Assembly: GCF_030297595.1 (NCBI RefSeq)
Contig: NZ_AP028138.1
Coordinates: 1,178,001 to 1,242,000, forward strand
Direction of reading: 5' to 3'
Length of the DNA stretch: 64,000 bases
Source: Polynucleobacter sp. HIN7
Lineage (GTDB): Bacteria > Pseudomonadota > Gammaproteobacteria > Burkholderiales > Burkholderiaceae
Below, in pieces: positions 51,804 to 63,147 of the stretch. A program made the position numbers and the translations under genes. Below the pieces are notes generated by a model, which had not been told where the DNA came from, did no database searches, and saw only the letters and a program-made list of their open reading frames with translations. Position 1 is the stretch's first letter. Each line of letters starts with the position of its first letter.

Positions 51804-53627
51804 TTACACTTCCTCGCGCGAGGCCTTCTTACGCTCATGCTCTTTCAGGAAGCGCTTGCGTAGGCGGATGCTCTTGGGGGTCACCTCAACCAACTCATCA
51901 TCGGCAATAAATTCCACAGCGTATTCCAAGGTGAGTTGCACGGGCGGTACAAGGCGCACTGCCTCATCGGTTCCAGAGGCGCGCACGTTAGTGAGCTGCT
52001 TCCCTTTAATGGGATTCACCACTAGATCATTATCACGACTATGAATCCCAATAATCATGCCCTCATAGAGAGGGTCGCCGGGCGATACAAACATACGGCC
52101 ACGGTCTTGTAGCTTCCACAATGCATAGGCAACCGCATCGCCATCATCTTGGCTAATTAATACGCCATTGTGGCGCTCACCCAAAATGCCATCTTTGACG
52201 GGGCCATACGAGTCAAAGTTATGGCTCATGAGTCCGTTACCACGGGTGAGGGTCATAAATTCCCCCTGAAATCCAATCAAGCCTCGCGCTGGAACCCGAT
52301 ACTCAAGACGCGTACGCCCTTTACCATCACTCACCATGTCCAGGAGCTCGGCTTTGCGCTTACCCAACTCTTCCATCACCCCACCTTGTGTGGAATCTTC
52401 CACATCCACCGTGAGGTTCTCGTAGGGCTCTAACTTCACGCCATTTTCTTCATGAAACACTACACGGGGTCGTGACACCGCTAACTCATAACCCTCGCGT
52501 CGCATGTTCTCAACCAAAATAGTGAGATGGAGTTCGCCCCGACCCGATACTTCAAATACGGTATCGTCATCCGTATCACGTACCCGCAACGCCATATTGG
52601 ATTTGAGCTCGCGATCCAAGCGCTCCCGAATTTGCCGACTGGTCACAAACTTTCCCTCACGACCAGCCAGAGGGCTGGTGTTCACCATGAAGTTCATGGT
52701 GAGGGTTGGCTCATCGATCTTGAGCATCGGCAAGGCATCGACCTGCTCAGGTGCGCAGATCGTGGTACCAATTGCTAAGCCTTCAATACCATTCACCAAA
52801 ACAATGTCACCCGCAATGGCTTCATCAACCACTTCGCGCTCAAGACCCTTGAACTTCAGCACTTGATTGATGCGACCCTTAAAGGGTGTGCCATCGGGAC
52901 CATTGATGCAGACCACATCGGTACCGGGTTTAATTTTGCCGCGCCGAATGCGGCCTACACCAATTTTGCCCACATAGTTGCTGTAATCAATCGATGAGAT
53001 CTGCAACTGCAATGGGGCATCGATTTCATCATCGCGCACTGGCACATGCGTTAGTACTGCATTAAAGAGTGGACGCATATCGCCAGAACGCACATTCTCA
53101 TCGGTGCCGGCATAGCCATTTAAGCCAGAGGCATAAATGACCGGGAAGTCTAACTGCTCTTCGGTTGCGCCCAATTTATCAAAGAGCTCAAAGGTTGCGT
53201 TAATCACATAATCACAACGGGCACCAGGACGATCCACCTTATTGATGACAACGATGGGCTTTAAACCCAAGGCAAGGGCTTTCTTTGTCACAAATCTGGT
53301 TTGGGGCATCGGGCCTTCAACCGCATCGACCAGCAGTAATACACCATCGACCATCGAGAGAACGCGTTCAACCTCGCCGCCGAAGTCCGCATGCCCTGGG
53401 GTATCGACAATGTTGATGTGTGTACCCTCATACTCCACAGCGCAGTTTTTAGCCAAGATGGTGATACCACGCTCTTTCTCGAGATCATTGGAATCCATGA
53501 TTCGTTCGGAGATCTTTTCATTAGAGCGAAAGGTTCCAGATTGCCGTAAGAGCTGATCAACCAGAGTGGTTTTGCCGTGGTCAACGTGGGCGATGATGGC
53601 GATATTACGAAGTGCGCGTTTGGTCAT
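51804..53627 (-). CDS. typA: Ribosome-binding GTPase TypA/BipA
   Basis: A 607-residue translational GTPase that helps 50S assembly and low-temperature or stress growth. G-domain motifs: [10 protein letters not shown] (about 12-21), [10 protein letters not shown] (about 76-85) and NKVDRPGA (about 130-137). EF-G-like domains II, III and V follow, then the BipA-specific C-terminal domain with [20 protein letters not shown] sequence and a basic [14 protein letters not shown] end. It starts 23 bases after truB and is likely the last core gene of the rimP-infB transcript. Confidence 0.95.
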   Translation of the reverse strand: MTKRALRNIAIIAHVDHGKTTLVDQLLRQSGTFRSNEKISERIMDSNDLEKERGITILAKNCAVEYEGTHINIVDTPGHADFGGEVERVLSMVDGVLLLVDAVEGPMPQTRFVTKKALALGLKPIVVINKVDRPGARCDYVINATFELFDKLGATEEQLDFPVIYASGLNGYAGTDENVRSGDMRPLFNAVLTHVPVRDDEIDAPLQLQISSIDYSNYVGKIGVGRIRRGKIKPGTDVVCINGPDGTPFKGRINQVLKFKGLEREVVDEAIAGDIVLVNGIEGLAIGTTICAPEQVDALPMLKIDEPTLTMNFMVNTSPLAGREGKFVTSRQIRERLDRELKSNMALRVRDTDDDTVFEVSGRGELHLTILVENMRREGYELAVSRPRVVFHEENGVKLEPYENLTVDVEDSTQGGVMEELGKRKAELLDMVSDGKGRTRLEYRVPARGLIGFQGEFMTLTRGNGLMSHNFDSYGPVKDGILGERHNGVLISQDDGDAVAYALWKLQDRGRMFVSPGDPLYEGMIIGIHSRDNDLVVNPIKGKQLTNVRASGTDEAVRLVPPVQLTLEYAVEFIADDELVEVTPKSIRLRKRFLKEHERKKASREEV

Positions 53628-53650
53628 GAGTTGCTTTACAAAAAGATCAA

Positions 53651-54574
53651 TTAGTTTTGGTTCAAAAGTCGTTGAGCGATAAATCGCCTTGGGTGCAACA
53701 CCCCGCTACGCCAATCCGCTGTTCCAATAAAGTTTTGCGGCAAGGCTTGGCTGCGATAAATCCGAAATAAAGAATTAGCCCACTGGCTGGCGCGATTGAG
53801 GGCACATGGTACGCGCTGACCCATTTCTAGGCGTTTGGCCTGTTGGTCATCTACCGTCAACTCAGGCAGAGTTTGCAATAAGGCATCGACTGGGAGCAAT
53901 ACCGTGGAGGTATTTTCAAGAGACTCTAGGGTGCAACTCTGCTCCAAACTCAGATGGCCAACCTTGGTGCGTCGCAAGGCGCTCAAATGTGCACCACAAC
54001 CCAATGCGTTACCAATATCTTGAGCCAAGACCCGGATATAGGTTCCCTTGCTGCAGTGGACTTCGATCTCTACATGGGGCCAATGAATAGCGACAAGACG
54101 AATCGAGTAAATAGTAATTTTTCGGGGCTCACGCTCAATCTCCACACCCGAACGAGCGTATTCGTAAAGGGGTTTGCCATCGCGTTTTAATGCCGAGTAC
54201 ATTGGTGGAATCTGCTCAATATCACCCATGAATTTAGGTAGGATTGCCTCCAAGAGTGTTTTGGCCATCAAATCATCCGCGACTTCGGCAGTCGATCGCT
54301 CGGCTAATACCTGCCCCTCAGCATCACCCGTATCAGTTTCGATCCCAAAACGTAGAGTTGCGATATAGGTCTTATCGGCATCCAAAAGATCTTGAGAGTA
54401 CTTGGTGGCCTCACCCAAACAAATAGGTAACAGACCCGTTGCCATTGGGTCTAAGGTACCGGTATGACCAGCCTTTTCTGCCTGAAAATAGCGCTTAACC
54501 GCAGTGACCGCACCTTGGGAACTCATACCATTGGGTTTGTCTAGTAAGACCACCCCATCAATTCGTTGCGCCAT
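53651..54574 (-). CDS. truB: tRNA pseudouridine(55) synthase
   Basis: A 307-residue enzyme making the conserved pseudouridine 55 in the tRNA T-loop and acting as a tRNA chaperone. The catalytic Asp is in GHTGTLDPMATGLLPI (about 36-51). The N-terminal DGVVLLDKPNGMSSQ and the Tyr/Lys region YIATLRFG are also family features, and VHCSKGTYIRVLAQDIG supports the active site. It lies six bases after rbfA, the usual Betaproteobacterial order. Confidence 0.95.
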   Translation of the reverse strand: MAQRIDGVVLLDKPNGMSSQGAVTAVKRYFQAEKAGHTGTLDPMATGLLPICLGEATKYSQDLLDADKTYIATLRFGIETDTGDAEGQVLAERSTAEVADDLMAKTLLEAILPKFMGDIEQIPPMYSALKRDGKPLYEYARSGVEIEREPRKITIYSIRLVAIHWPHVEIEVHCSKGTYIRVLAQDIGNALGCGAHLSALRRTKVGHLSLEQSCTLESLENTSTVLLPVDALLQTLPELTVDDQQAKRLEMGQRVPCALNRASQWANSLFRIYRSQALPQNFIGTADWRSGVLHPRRFIAQRLLNQN

Positions 54575-54579
54575 CGCTA

Positions 54580-54936
54580 TTAATTAGGCTTTGAGCCCAA
54601 GGCCTGATCAATTAATCGTGACATCTCTGCGCCCCGCTCTATCGAGGTATCAAACACAAAATGCAAAGTAGGTACGGTATGGGTATGCATCCGCTTAAAG
54701 AGAAGAGAGTGTAAGTATCCGGCTTTCTCTTGTAGCGATCCCAGCGCATACTGTGGATCACCACCCAAAACCGTGAAATACACTTTCGCATGCGCGAGAT
54801 CAGGCGATAGCTCCACCGCTTGAATGGTAATTAAACCATTCAAGGGGTCACGCAATTCCCGGGGGATCAACTCTGCAAGATCGCGCTGAATTTGATCTGC
54901 GAGACGCTGATGGCGATGAGGACTTGTTTTGTGCAT
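54580..54936 (-). CDS. rbfA: Ribosome-binding factor A
   Basis: A 118-residue KH-type protein that matures the 3' and 5' ends of 16S rRNA in the 30S subunit. The family opening [14 protein letters not shown], the [14 protein letters not shown] strand and the ending [23 protein letters not shown] are all present. It is five bases after infB and six before truB. Confidence 0.94.
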   Translation of the reverse strand: MHKTSPHRHQRLADQIQRDLAELIPRELRDPLNGLITIQAVELSPDLAHAKVYFTVLGGDPQYALGSLQEKAGYLHSLLFKRMHTHTVPTLHFVFDTSIERGAEMSRLIDQALGSKPN

Positions 54937-54941
54937 GATGA

Positions 54942-57638
54942 TTACAGGGTTCTTGCGACCTCGGTGACTTCAAAGATCTCGAGTTGATCACCCTCTTGGA
55001 TGTCATTGTTGTTTTTCAAGGAAAGGCCGCATTCAAATCCACCTTTCACTTCTTTCACATCATCTTTGAAGCGCTTTAAGGAGTCGAGTTCACCGGTCCA
55101 CACTACGACGTTGTCGCGTAATAAGCGCACTCGTGAGTTACGGCGTACGATCCCATCGAGCACCATACAGCCTGCAATGGCCCCAACCTTGGACACATGG
55201 AAGACCTGTCGGATCTCAACCAATCCAGTAATTTCTTCCTTCTTATCTGGTGTCAACATGCCGCTTAAGGCTGCTTTCACTTCATCGACCGCATCATAAA
55301 TAATGTTGTGATAGCGAATATCCACGCCATTACTCTCAGCCAGCTTACGTGCTACCGCATCAGCCCTCGCGTTAAATCCAATAATCACCCCCTTCGAGGC
55401 AATCGCGAGATTGACGTCAGTCTCTGTAATACCACCAACGGCAGCGTGTACGATCTGCACCTTCACCTCATCGGTAGAAAGCTTTTGCAGAGATTGTGAG
55501 AGAGCCTCTTGCGAACCCTGCACATCGGCTTTAATAATGATCGGCAAAATCTTAGCTTCGACGGCGCCCTCGCCCATGGTCTCCATCATGTTCTCCAACT
55601 TGACCGCCTGTTGCTTGGCCAACTTGACGTCTCGGAACTTACCTTGACGGAACAGGGCAATCTCACGGGCTTTGCGCTCGTCAGCGACTACTTGGAAGGT
55701 CTCTCCAGCATCGGGCACTTCCGATAAACCCTGAATCTCAACCGGAATCGATGGTCCTGCTTCATTGGTTGATTTGCCGTTTTCATCCAACATCGCACGG
55801 ATACGACCATAGGACTGACCAGCCAATAACATATCGCCACGCTTTAATGTGCCAGATTGAACCAGTACAGTAGCGACTGGACCACGCCCTTTATCTAGGC
55901 GCGCTTCAATCACAATCCCCTGGGCAGGCGCCTCTTTAGGAGCCTTAAGCTCCAACACCTCGGCTTGCAACAATACGTTTTCCAGCAAAGCATCGATACC
56001 TTCACCAGTTTTTGCAGACACTCCAATAAATGGTGAGTCACCACCGTACTCTTCAGGTACTACCTCTTCGCTCACCAGTTCGGTTTTCACGCGATCGGGG
56101 TTAGCTTCGGGTTTATCGATCTTATTGATCGCTACCACTAAGGGTACATTGGCAGCTTTCGCATGATGAATCGCTTCACGCGTTTGCGGCATCACGCCAT
56201 CATCGGCAGCCACCACTAGGATGACGATATCGGTCGCCTTTGCACCACGTGCACGCATGGCTGTAAAGGCTTCATGACCTGGGGTATCCAAGAATGTGAT
56301 GACACCACGTGGAGTCTCGACGTGATACGCACCGATATGCTGTGTAATACCACCTGCCTCACCAGCGGCCACTTTCGCAACTCGGATCTTATCCAAGAGC
56401 GATGTTTTGCCGTGATCGACGTGACCCATTACGGTTACAACAGGTGGTCTTGGCATCAATGGGGCATCTTCAGCCGCCGCACCAAGATCAATCTCTGGAT
56501 CATCCAATTTAGCAGCATGGGCTTTATGGCCCATCTCTTCCACGATGATCATCGCAGTATCTTGGTCCAGCACTTGGTTAATCGTCACCATCTGACCCAT
56601 GCCCATGAGTAACTTGATAACCTCAGCGCCCTTGACTGACATTTTGTGGGCTAGATCGGCTACGGTAATGGTCTCTGGAATATGCACATCACGCACAATC
56701 GGCTCAGTGGGTACCTGGAAATTGCTCGCTGGGTTATCGTCTTGATGCTGCTGCTTCTTACGACCCCCGCCCGTTCGCCAGCCGCCGCCTAAGCCGCCAG
56801 TAAGGTCACCGCGCGTTTTTAGGCCAACCTTGCGCTTTGCACCCTCTTCTTGCCAGGTGGAGGAAGTCTCAGAAGACTTAATCAGTTTGCCGCCAACCTT
56901 GGTGGGCTTTTTCTTATCATCGCCGCCATCTGCTTTAACTGGCTTATGCAAAGTGCCTTTTTTAGCCTCTTCACTGGCGATCTCACTTGGGGCTTTTAGT
57001 ACGCGCGCCGGGGCACTCATCATGTCCCGAATTGCCGACACCTCAGCCTCTGCCGCCGCGCGGCGTGATTGCAGTTCAGCCAACTCCTTTTTGGCCTGCT
57101 CTTTGCTAGCAGCCTCTTGCTCGGCCTCTACTTTGCTTGGCTTTTGCTCAGCCTCTATCTTCTTTTGCTTGGCCTCACTCGCCGCTTTCATTTCGGCTTC
57201 TTGTCGCGCCAAGAGTTCCGCTTGACGAGCAGCCTCCGCGGCACGCTTTTCTAACTCCTCATCGGAAAGAATAGGCTTGGTCTCAACTGCTGCAGTTGGC
57301 TTTGCCTCAGTCGGCTCATCTGCCTTACCAGCATCATCACGCTTAACTAAAACACGCTTTTTGCGCACCTCAACTTGCACGGTGCGGGTTCGCCCCGCTG
57401 AATCTGCTTGACGGATTTCGCTGGTCTCGCGCTTGGTAAGAGTGATCTTTTTACGAACACCAGGCTCAGCACTGCCGTGTGCTTTTTGAAGGTAAGCCAG
57501 TAACGCGGTCTTATCTTTATCGGTGATCTTGTCAGCCTCGGATTCCTTATCGATTCCAGCGGCCTTGAGTTGTTCCAATAAATCAGCGGGGCTGCGTTTG
57601 AGCTCCTCGGCTAATGCTTTTACAGTTGTTGTCGCCAT
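54942..57638 (-). CDS. infB: Translation initiation factor IF-2
   Basis: An 898-residue GTPase placing initiator tRNA on the 30S subunit. IF2_N domain at about 1-55, then a long Lys/Glu/Ala-rich linker (about 75-270, many coiled-coil heptads) with a Gly-rich patch (about 285-305). A second IF2_N lies at about 325-375, and the G domain begins near 400 with [25 protein letters not shown] and [13 protein letters not shown]. Domains II, C1 and C2 follow. The start is ATG at 57638 ([13 protein letters not shown]); a frame start at 57656 lacks support. It is ten bases after nusA. Confidence 0.95.
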   Translation of the reverse strand: MATTTVKALAEELKRSPADLLEQLKAAGIDKESEADKITDKDKTALLAYLQKAHGSAEPGVRKKITLTKRETSEIRQADSAGRTRTVQVEVRKKRVLVKRDDAGKADEPTEAKPTAAVETKPILSDEELEKRAAEAARQAELLARQEAEMKAASEAKQKKIEAEQKPSKVEAEQEAASKEQAKKELAELQSRRAAAEAEVSAIRDMMSAPARVLKAPSEIASEEAKKGTLHKPVKADGGDDKKKPTKVGGKLIKSSETSSTWQEEGAKRKVGLKTRGDLTGGLGGGWRTGGGRKKQQHQDDNPASNFQVPTEPIVRDVHIPETITVADLAHKMSVKGAEVIKLLMGMGQMVTINQVLDQDTAMIIVEEMGHKAHAAKLDDPEIDLGAAAEDAPLMPRPPVVTVMGHVDHGKTSLLDKIRVAKVAAGEAGGITQHIGAYHVETPRGVITFLDTPGHEAFTAMRARGAKATDIVILVVAADDGVMPQTREAIHHAKAANVPLVVAINKIDKPEANPDRVKTELVSEEVVPEEYGGDSPFIGVSAKTGEGIDALLENVLLQAEVLELKAPKEAPAQGIVIEARLDKGRGPVATVLVQSGTLKRGDMLLAGQSYGRIRAMLDENGKSTNEAGPSIPVEIQGLSEVPDAGETFQVVADERKAREIALFRQGKFRDVKLAKQQAVKLENMMETMGEGAVEAKILPIIIKADVQGSQEALSQSLQKLSTDEVKVQIVHAAVGGITETDVNLAIASKGVIIGFNARADAVARKLAESNGVDIRYHNIIYDAVDEVKAALSGMLTPDKKEEITGLVEIRQVFHVSKVGAIAGCMVLDGIVRRNSRVRLLRDNVVVWTGELDSLKRFKDDVKEVKGGFECGLSLKNNNDIQEGDQLEIFEVTEVARTL

Positions 57639-57648
57639 GCGCTTCCCC

Positions 57649-59127
57649 TCATGCATTAAACCAATGTTCGCGCGCCTTCATAATGAGCGTTTTGGCTGCT
57701 GTTTCATCCATACCCGTCATCTCAACGAGCTCATCTACAGCCAATCCAGCCAGATCATCGCGCGTATGCACTTGGTTCTCGGCTAAGGTTGCAATATATT
57801 CGGTGGAGAGACCTTCAAGCGATCGCAAATCTTGAGAGACCTCTTCGAGACGCTCTTCTTTTGCTAACTCCATGGTCAGCAAGGAATCGCGCGCGCGAGT
57901 CCGTAACTCATTGACGGTATCTTCGTCAAATGCGTCGATCTCAAGCATCTCAGAAAGCGGCACGTAGGCAACTTCCTCAAGAGAATTAAAGCCCTCTTCG
58001 ATCAAAATATCAGCGACCTCTTGGTCCACATCGAGTTTGTCCATAAAGAGTTGGCGCACCGCCACGGATTCTTTTTCAGACTTCTCGGCAGACTCTTCTG
58101 GGGTCATGATGTTAATTTGCCAGCCGGTTAACTCACTAGCTAAACGAACATTCTGACCACTGCGACCAATCGCGATCGCCAAGTTTTCTTCATCAACCAC
58201 CACATCCATCGCATGACGCTCTTCATCAACTACGATCGATGACACTTGTGCAGGCGCTAATGCACCAATCACAAATTGGGCTGGATCTTCAGACCATAGA
58301 ACAATATCAACAGCCTCGCCCGCCACTTCATTACGCACTGCGGTTACACGAGTGCCACGTACACCAACGCAGGTTCCAATCGGATCAATGCGCTTGTCAT
58401 GGGTCACTACAGCAATCTTGGCTCGGATGCCAGGATCGCGAGCAGCGCCCTTAATTTCTAGTAAACGCTGCTCAATCTCGGGCACTTCGTTCTCAAACAA
58501 CTTAATCAAGAAGTCAGGGCATGTTCTCGAGAGCTCAATTTGAGGACCACGTGCCTCACGATCCACTTTCAGAATATAAGCACGCACACGATCGCCAGAG
58601 CGTAAATTCTCTTTGGGGATCATTTGATCGCGACGCAGTAATGCCTCGACACGACCCGATTCCACGATCAGGCCATTTTTATCCGCCCGCTTGACGGTGC
58701 CGGTCATAATTTTTTCACCGCGCTCCAGATAGTCATTCAAAATCTGCTCACGCTCGGCGTCGCGAATGCGTTGCAAGATCACCTGCTTAGCGGCTTGGGC
58801 ACCAATCCGGCCAAAGGCTAAGGATTCGATTTGCTCTTCGATGTAATCGCCCGTCTCAATATCGGAGATTTGCTCTTTGGCCTCAAATTGCAAAATTTCT
58901 TTATCGGGCTCCTGAAGACCAGCTTCATCGGGAACCACCAACCAGCGGCGGAAGGTCTCATACTCACCGCTGTTGCGATCAATGGAAACTCGAATATCAA
59001 CATCCTCGGTGTACCGTTTTTTGGTTGCCGAGGCAAGCGCCAACTCAAGAGCTTCAAATACGATCTCACGATCAACATTTTTTTCACGGGCCAGGGCTTC
59101 TGCCAACATGAGAACTTCACGACTCAT
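57649..59127 (-). CDS. nusA: Transcription termination/antitermination factor NusA
   Basis: A 492-residue RNA polymerase-binding factor. The N-terminal domain (about 1-125) begins [19 protein letters not shown]. An S1 domain (about 130-200) and two KH domains (about 220-345) follow, with [22 protein letters not shown] and [19 protein letters not shown]. The end (about 360-492) has two acidic repeats of the kind binding RNA polymerase alpha. Full-length with the repeats, as in Gammaproteobacteria and Betaproteobacteria. It overlaps rimP by four bases. Confidence 0.95.
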   Translation of the reverse strand: MSREVLMLAEALAREKNVDREIVFEALELALASATKKRYTEDVDIRVSIDRNSGEYETFRRWLVVPDEAGLQEPDKEILQFEAKEQISDIETGDYIEEQIESLAFGRIGAQAAKQVILQRIRDAEREQILNDYLERGEKIMTGTVKRADKNGLIVESGRVEALLRRDQMIPKENLRSGDRVRAYILKVDREARGPQIELSRTCPDFLIKLFENEVPEIEQRLLEIKGAARDPGIRAKIAVVTHDKRIDPIGTCVGVRGTRVTAVRNEVAGEAVDIVLWSEDPAQFVIGALAPAQVSSIVVDEERHAMDVVVDEENLAIAIGRSGQNVRLASELTGWQINIMTPEESAEKSEKESVAVRQLFMDKLDVDQEVADILIEEGFNSLEEVAYVPLSEMLEIDAFDEDTVNELRTRARDSLLTMELAKEERLEEVSQDLRSLEGLSTEYIATLAENQVHTRDDLAGLAVDELVEMTGMDETAAKTLIMKAREHWFNA

Positions 59128-59615
59128 GATTTTCTTCCTTTGAAATCAATAACAGGGACCAAACGAGCTTTTTCTACTTCAGACAAACTAAATTCCAGTT
59201 CGGCTGGAGAGCCATCGCTCGCCTCAAATAACAAACTAAACTTTGCATCCGGTGTGTTGACAACCCCAGATATCAGGCCTTGCAACACCCCTTTAAAATT
59301 CTTTCGATTACCTACTGCAATTCGTAACTTCAGTTCAATTTCCAAACCTGCGAACCGAACAAAATCATCACCAGACTTAATCGGTCTATCTAAGCCAGGT
59401 GACGAGACCTCGAGTCGCTCGTACGGCACGTTCTCAACCGCGAAGGTGTAGGTCAACTGATGACTCACCTTCTCGCAATCTTCAACGGTGATCATGCGCT
59501 CATAGTCGGGGTTCTCAATCGTGACCCGCAATAAACCACGGCCCTCACGCTCAATATCAACAAGCGAGTAGCCCAAATTGCGCACCTCGGCAGAAATAAT
59601 CTGCTGTTCTTTCAC
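59124..59615 (-). CDS. rimP: Ribosome maturation factor RimP
   Basis: A 163-residue 30S assembly factor. The start [20 protein letters not shown], then [35 protein letters not shown], is highly typical of the family. I choose the GTG at 59615 with GGGGAA upstream, which matches the usual N-terminus; a TTG at 59633 would add six residues. It is the first gene of the rimP-nusA-infB-rbfA-truB series. Confidence 0.93.
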   Translation of the reverse strand: MKEQQIISAEVRNLGYSLVDIEREGRGLLRVTIENPDYERMITVEDCEKVSHQLTYTFAVENVPYERLEVSSPGLDRPIKSGDDFVRFAGLEIELKLRIAVGNRKNFKGVLQGLISGVVNTPDAKFSLLFEASDGSPAELEFSLSEVEKARLVPVIDFKGRKS

Positions 59616-59668
59616 ATCTTCCCCACAAATCAACCGCTGTTAGAAAACTGCATTTACAACGCATTTGG

Positions 59669-59695
59669 CAAAAAAAAATGGGCTTACAAGCCCAT
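59669..59695 (-). terminator. Rho-independent terminator after rluB
   Basis: On the minus strand the stem ATGGGCT/AGCCCAT (59678-59695) with a four-base loop is followed by a run of eight or nine T (59669-59677). It lies 95 bases after the rluB stop and separates scpB-rluB from rimP. The remaining 59696-59789 shows no gene. Confidence 0.85.
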
Positions 59696-59789
59696 ATTCC
59701 TCATTACCAGAACAGGCCAGCCTACGTTGATGTCAACATCAGCCGGTGTATGTATGAATTATACCTGAATCAGAAAAATCACTGAGAAA

Positions 59790-61445
59790 TCAGAAACTTT
59801 CACCTGAATTTCGGGGCTTGCGTGGGCCCTTGAACGGCTTACCCTTATTGGGTCGCCGCTGACCCCCAGTGCTATTGCCCGCTGGGGCACTAAAGCCACT
59901 GGCGTGATGAACTTTTTGACCCTTCGAACGGGGTGAGCCCGATTTGCCTCCTCTGGAGTGCGAGGGTTTTTGCCCAAAGCCGCCGCGCCCTCCACCACCA
60001 TTTGCACCTCGACCTTGACCAGGTAAGTGCGATACCCCATGCCCATGGTGAGTGGCTAGCGTGAGCGCCTCCTTGGATCCCCAATACGATACGGAGGTTT
60101 GCATGGGATCAGGCTGAAAGTTGGGATCGCTCACTGGGTCCATTCGCGAGGATCGACCCTGAGACTGACCTTTATCTTTTGCCATATTCTGGGGCAGCTT
60201 CAGACCAGCCATCCGCATCAGTTGCGCCACGCTCTCCATCGGCACCTCTTCCCACTTCCCGCGACGCAAACGCGGTGGCAACATAAAAATACCGTAACGG
60301 GTTCGAATCAAACGTGACACCACATGACCAGTTGCCTCAAACATCCGACGCACTTCACGATTACGCCCTTCAGTCAATGCAACTGAATACCAACGATTCG
60401 CGCCATCACCACCGCCTTGACTCAAACGCAAGAAACGCGCCTGTCCATCATCAAGCGTGATACCTGTTTTTAATTGTTCGGCAGATTCCGCCGATAGCTC
60501 ACCCAAAATACGCACCGCGTATTCACGCTCAACTCCATAACGTGGATGCATTAAGCGATTAGCGAGTTCTCCTGAGGTCGTGAAGAGTAACAATCCCTCG
60601 GTGTTGAAATCCAAACGGCCTACAGCAATCCAGCGGCCTTGGCGAGGTTTTGGTAAGCGATCAAACACGCTGGGGCGTCCTTCGGGGTCGGCCTGACTCA
60701 CAATTTCTCCAGCGGGTTTGTGATACAGAATCACACGAGGGGGCTTCGTCGGGATCTTGCGATGCACGACCTTACCATTGATGCGAACAATATCGCTGGG
60801 GCCAACACGCTGCCCAATGTGGGCCGGCATGCTGTTCACTGAAACACGACCCTGAATAATCAGATCTTCCATCTCGCGTCGTGATCCCATGCCTGCATCT
60901 GCCAAGACTTTGTGAAGCTTAACCGTATCTTCATCATCCGCATCATCATCTAAACCATCGAGATCAGACCAGACCTCATCGCGCAAACTCAGGGGTAACT
61001 CATCAACGCTCGCAAATTGCAAACGCTCAAGATCACTTAAAGACTCAGGCTCCTCAGATTCCTCCTCGCCCGCCTTACCGGCACGCCGCTCAACACCAGC
61101 CTCATGCGATATCTCTGCAGGATCATCACGAACAGCCTCTACAGGCTCAGGGGCTTCAAGAGCAGCATCAAACTCCCCGGAGACCACAGCTGCAAATAAG
61201 GCCTCGGTCTCGGCAATTAACTCAGGAGAGGCTGATGCAGCTGCCTTCGGATTTTCATTTGCGGAACCTCCGGAGTGACGCTTATTTTTGTTGAACTTGC
61301 CTGGACGGGATTTGTTATTGAATTTATTAAACCGCCGCGGACCCCGATCTTTGCGTTGCTCACCACCCTCGTCTCGCGAAGTTGGGCCATCGGCTATATC
61401 TGGGATGGCACTTACTTGGGAAGAATCGTTTTCAGGACTTGTCAT
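59790..61445 (-). CDS. rluB: 23S rRNA pseudouridine synthase, RluB type, with long disordered tails
   Basis: A 551-residue enzyme making pseudouridine in 23S rRNA (position 2605 in E. coli for RluB). Residues ~1-165 are acidic and disordered with a Lys/Arg/Asn patch ([19 protein letters not shown]). An S4 domain follows (about 175-235, [20 protein letters not shown]). The catalytic domain has the active-site Asp in [15 protein letters not shown] (about 280) and [15 protein letters not shown] Gly/Ser/Lys-rich tail (about 440-551) probably binds RNA. E. coli RluB has 291 residues, so both tails are extra. ATG 61445 overlaps the end of scpB by 14 bases. Confidence 0.92.
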   Translation of the reverse strand: MTSPENDSSQVSAIPDIADGPTSRDEGGEQRKDRGPRRFNKFNNKSRPGKFNKNKRHSGGSANENPKAAASASPELIAETEALFAAVVSGEFDAALEAPEPVEAVRDDPAEISHEAGVERRAGKAGEEESEEPESLSDLERLQFASVDELPLSLRDEVWSDLDGLDDDADDEDTVKLHKVLADAGMGSRREMEDLIIQGRVSVNSMPAHIGQRVGPSDIVRINGKVVHRKIPTKPPRVILYHKPAGEIVSQADPEGRPSVFDRLPKPRQGRWIAVGRLDFNTEGLLLFTTSGELANRLMHPRYGVEREYAVRILGELSAESAEQLKTGITLDDGQARFLRLSQGGGDGANRWYSVALTEGRNREVRRMFEATGHVVSRLIRTRYGIFMLPPRLRRGKWEEVPMESVAQLMRMAGLKLPQNMAKDKGQSQGRSSRMDPVSDPNFQPDPMQTSVSYWGSKEALTLATHHGHGVSHLPGQGRGANGGGGRGGFGQKPSHSRGGKSGSPRSKGQKVHHASGFSAPAGNSTGGQRRPNKGKPFKGPRKPRNSGESF

Positions 61446-62061
61446 TCTCAGAACTCTCAGTGGACGACTCAAGCGGAATAACGGTCTCCACCGTGGCATC
61501 GGCATCAAACTCAATTACGGCTTGTCCTAATGCTTCTGCGGATATGGAGCCATCCTCGAGCATTGGTAAGCTTTGCAAATCTTTTAGACCCAAATCGTCT
61601 AAAAATTGTTTGGTGGTGGCATAAAGGCCTGGTCGACCAATCGTCTCTTTATGACCAACCACTTCCACCCAGCCACGATCTTCCAACTGACGCATCACAT
61701 TACTACTCACAACCACGCCACGCACTTCCTCAATTTCTCCTCGAGTGACAGGCTGACGATAGGCAATGATCGCTAAGGTCTCAAGCACTGCCCTTGAATA
61801 CTTTGGTGGCTTTTCTGGGGTGAGACGATCCAAATACTCGCGCATCTGAAGGCGGCTCTGGAAACGCCAGCCCGTTGCAATGCTAACCAGCTCCATCCCC
61901 TTGTCTTGCCACTCTTTCTGAATTTCCAACAAAATATTCTGCAGGTCTGCATTAGCCAAAGGCGGATCCACAAAGAGTCGACCCAGCTCATTTACCGTTA
62001 ATGGTTCTTGGGCGCAAATTAAGGCGGTCTCGATGACCCGCTTGTAGTGATCGTTATCCAT
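61432..62061 (-). CDS. scpB: Segregation and condensation protein B
   Basis: A 209-residue kleisin-accessory protein that works with ScpA and SMC in chromosome condensation. Two winged-helix domains are visible: the N-terminal [22 protein letters not shown], and the second with [27 protein letters not shown] and [17 protein letters not shown], which is the family signature. An acidic C-terminal tail follows. ATG 62061 is used; the frame extends to TTG 62073. It is immediately upstream of rluB with overlap. ScpA is not in the window. Confidence 0.93.
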   Translation of the reverse strand: MDNDHYKRVIETALICAQEPLTVNELGRLFVDPPLANADLQNILLEIQKEWQDKGMELVSIATGWRFQSRLQMREYLDRLTPEKPPKYSRAVLETLAIIAYRQPVTRGEIEEVRGVVVSSNVMRQLEDRGWVEVVGHKETIGRPGLYATTKQFLDDLGLKDLQSLPMLEDGSISAEALGQAVIEFDADATVETVIPLESSTESSENDKS

Positions 62062-62202
62062 ATGTTGTATCAAACAGCTAGGCTGTTTAGAGGCTTATTC
62101 ACAATCGTCAAAAAAGGTTGGGGTGTTTATGGACTGCGCCGGCATCACTCACAGCAATTCTTATTATGGGAAAAGGCCAGCCATCCAAGGAGGTCAAGTC
62201 GC

Positions 62203-62256
62203 TTGCGAAGCAATTTACACCCGTCGCTCCATTATAGGGTAGGGTCAATACAATAG
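62203..62256 (+). CDS. Possible 17-residue leader ORF before the patatin-like gene
   Basis: A perfect AAGGAGGT (62187-62194) precedes a TTG at 62203 by eight bases; the frame runs 17 codons and ends four bases before the patatin ATG. In the surrounding 199-base gap (62062-62260) nothing else is coding. It may be chance or a translation-coupling leader. Confidence 0.25.
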   Translation: MRSNLHPSLHYRVGSIQ

Positions 62257-62260
62257 CCAA

Positions 62261-63145
62261 ATGTTCTTATTTTCTCCAAATCGTCGCGTGTTTTTGCAAG
62301 GCTTAGGTCTTGCTGGAATAAGCACCCTCCCTGGGTGCAGCATGTTTCGTGACAGCCCCAAAACCCCAGTCATTGCACTGGTTCTTGGCTCTGGTGCTGC
62401 CCGGGGTTTTGCACATATTGGAGTAATTAAGGCCCTCGAGGCTCAAGGAATTCGTCCCAATCTCGTGGTAGGTTCAAGCGCAGGAAGCGTGATTGCCGCT
62501 CTATATGCCTCTGGTTATAGCGGACTGGAGCTCAATCGGATTGGGCTCAATTTAGATGAGGCAGCCCTTGCAGACTGGGCCTACCCCTTTGCCGGGCGCT
62601 TTGGTGGATTAATCAAAGGCGATGCATTGCAAAGCATGGTCAATCGCGAGGTCCAAAATAGAACCATCGAACAAATGACCCTGCCACTCGGAATTGTTGC
62701 CACGGAATTACAAACCGGTAAAGGTGTTCTCTTTCGTCGAGGCGATACCGGTCTAGCGGTGCGGGCATCCTGCGCTGTGCCCGGGGTCTTTCAGCCCGCA
62801 CTGATTCAAGGACGTGAATATGTCGACGGCGGATTAGTCGCTCCCGTGCCCGTCCGTTATGCGCATGAGATGGGTGCCACTTTTGTGATTGCCGTCAATA
62901 TTTCTTCCGATGCGAGCGCATTTAATGCCACGGGCACGCTTGGTTTATTGCAACAGACCATCAGCATCATGCAGCAGAGCATCAATCAATACGAGTTAGC
63001 AAAGGCAGATATTGTGATTACGCCTCAACTTAAGCAGATGGGAAGTGCTGACTTTAGAGCGCGTAACGCCGCTATTCTCGCTGGCGAGCTCGCCGCTCAA
63101 GAAAAAGCGGGTGAGATTAAAGAAAAGCTACGAGGATTGAAATAG
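62261..63145 (+). CDS. Patatin-like phospholipase lipoprotein (RssA-like)
   Basis: A 294-residue predicted lipoprotein esterase. The N-terminal Arg-containing signal ends STLPGC with lipidated Cys26. The patatin domain has the oxyanion loop GSGAARG (43-49), the nucleophile GSSAG with Ser73, and the Asp of the dyad in DGGLVAPVPV (about 189). Patatins hydrolyse phospholipids or related acyl esters; location in the envelope is likely. A TACAAT hexamer lies at 62249-62254, only seven bases before the ATG, so a leaderless transcript is possible. It is convergent with the NlpC/P60 gene. Confidence 0.9.
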   Translation: MFLFSPNRRVFLQGLGLAGISTLPGCSMFRDSPKTPVIALVLGSGAARGFAHIGVIKALEAQGIRPNLVVGSSAGSVIAALYASGYSGLELNRIGLNLDEAALADWAYPFAGRFGGLIKGDALQSMVNREVQNRTIEQMTLPLGIVATELQTGKGVLFRRGDTGLAVRASCAVPGVFQPALIQGREYVDGGLVAPVPVRYAHEMGATFVIAVNISSDASAFNATGTLGLLQQTISIMQQSINQYELAKADIVITPQLKQMGSADFRARNAAILAGELAAQEKAGEIKEKLRGLK

Positions 63146-63147
63146 GA

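Noticed and set aside
56935..57480. Low-complexity region in infB as a possible assembly artefact
   Set aside because: The Lys/Glu/Ala-rich linker is normal for Proteobacterial IF-2, and the frame is intact.
59790..60130. Gly/Ser-rich end of rluB as a separate gene or repeat element
   Set aside because: It is in the same open frame as the pseudouridine synthase domain, and such tails are common in Burkholderiales RluB.
62047..62256. 69-codon plus-strand frame in the scpB-patatin gap
   Set aside because: It starts inside scpB on the other strand and has no recognisable protein features; only its last 17 codons, with a strong ribosome binding site, are noted.
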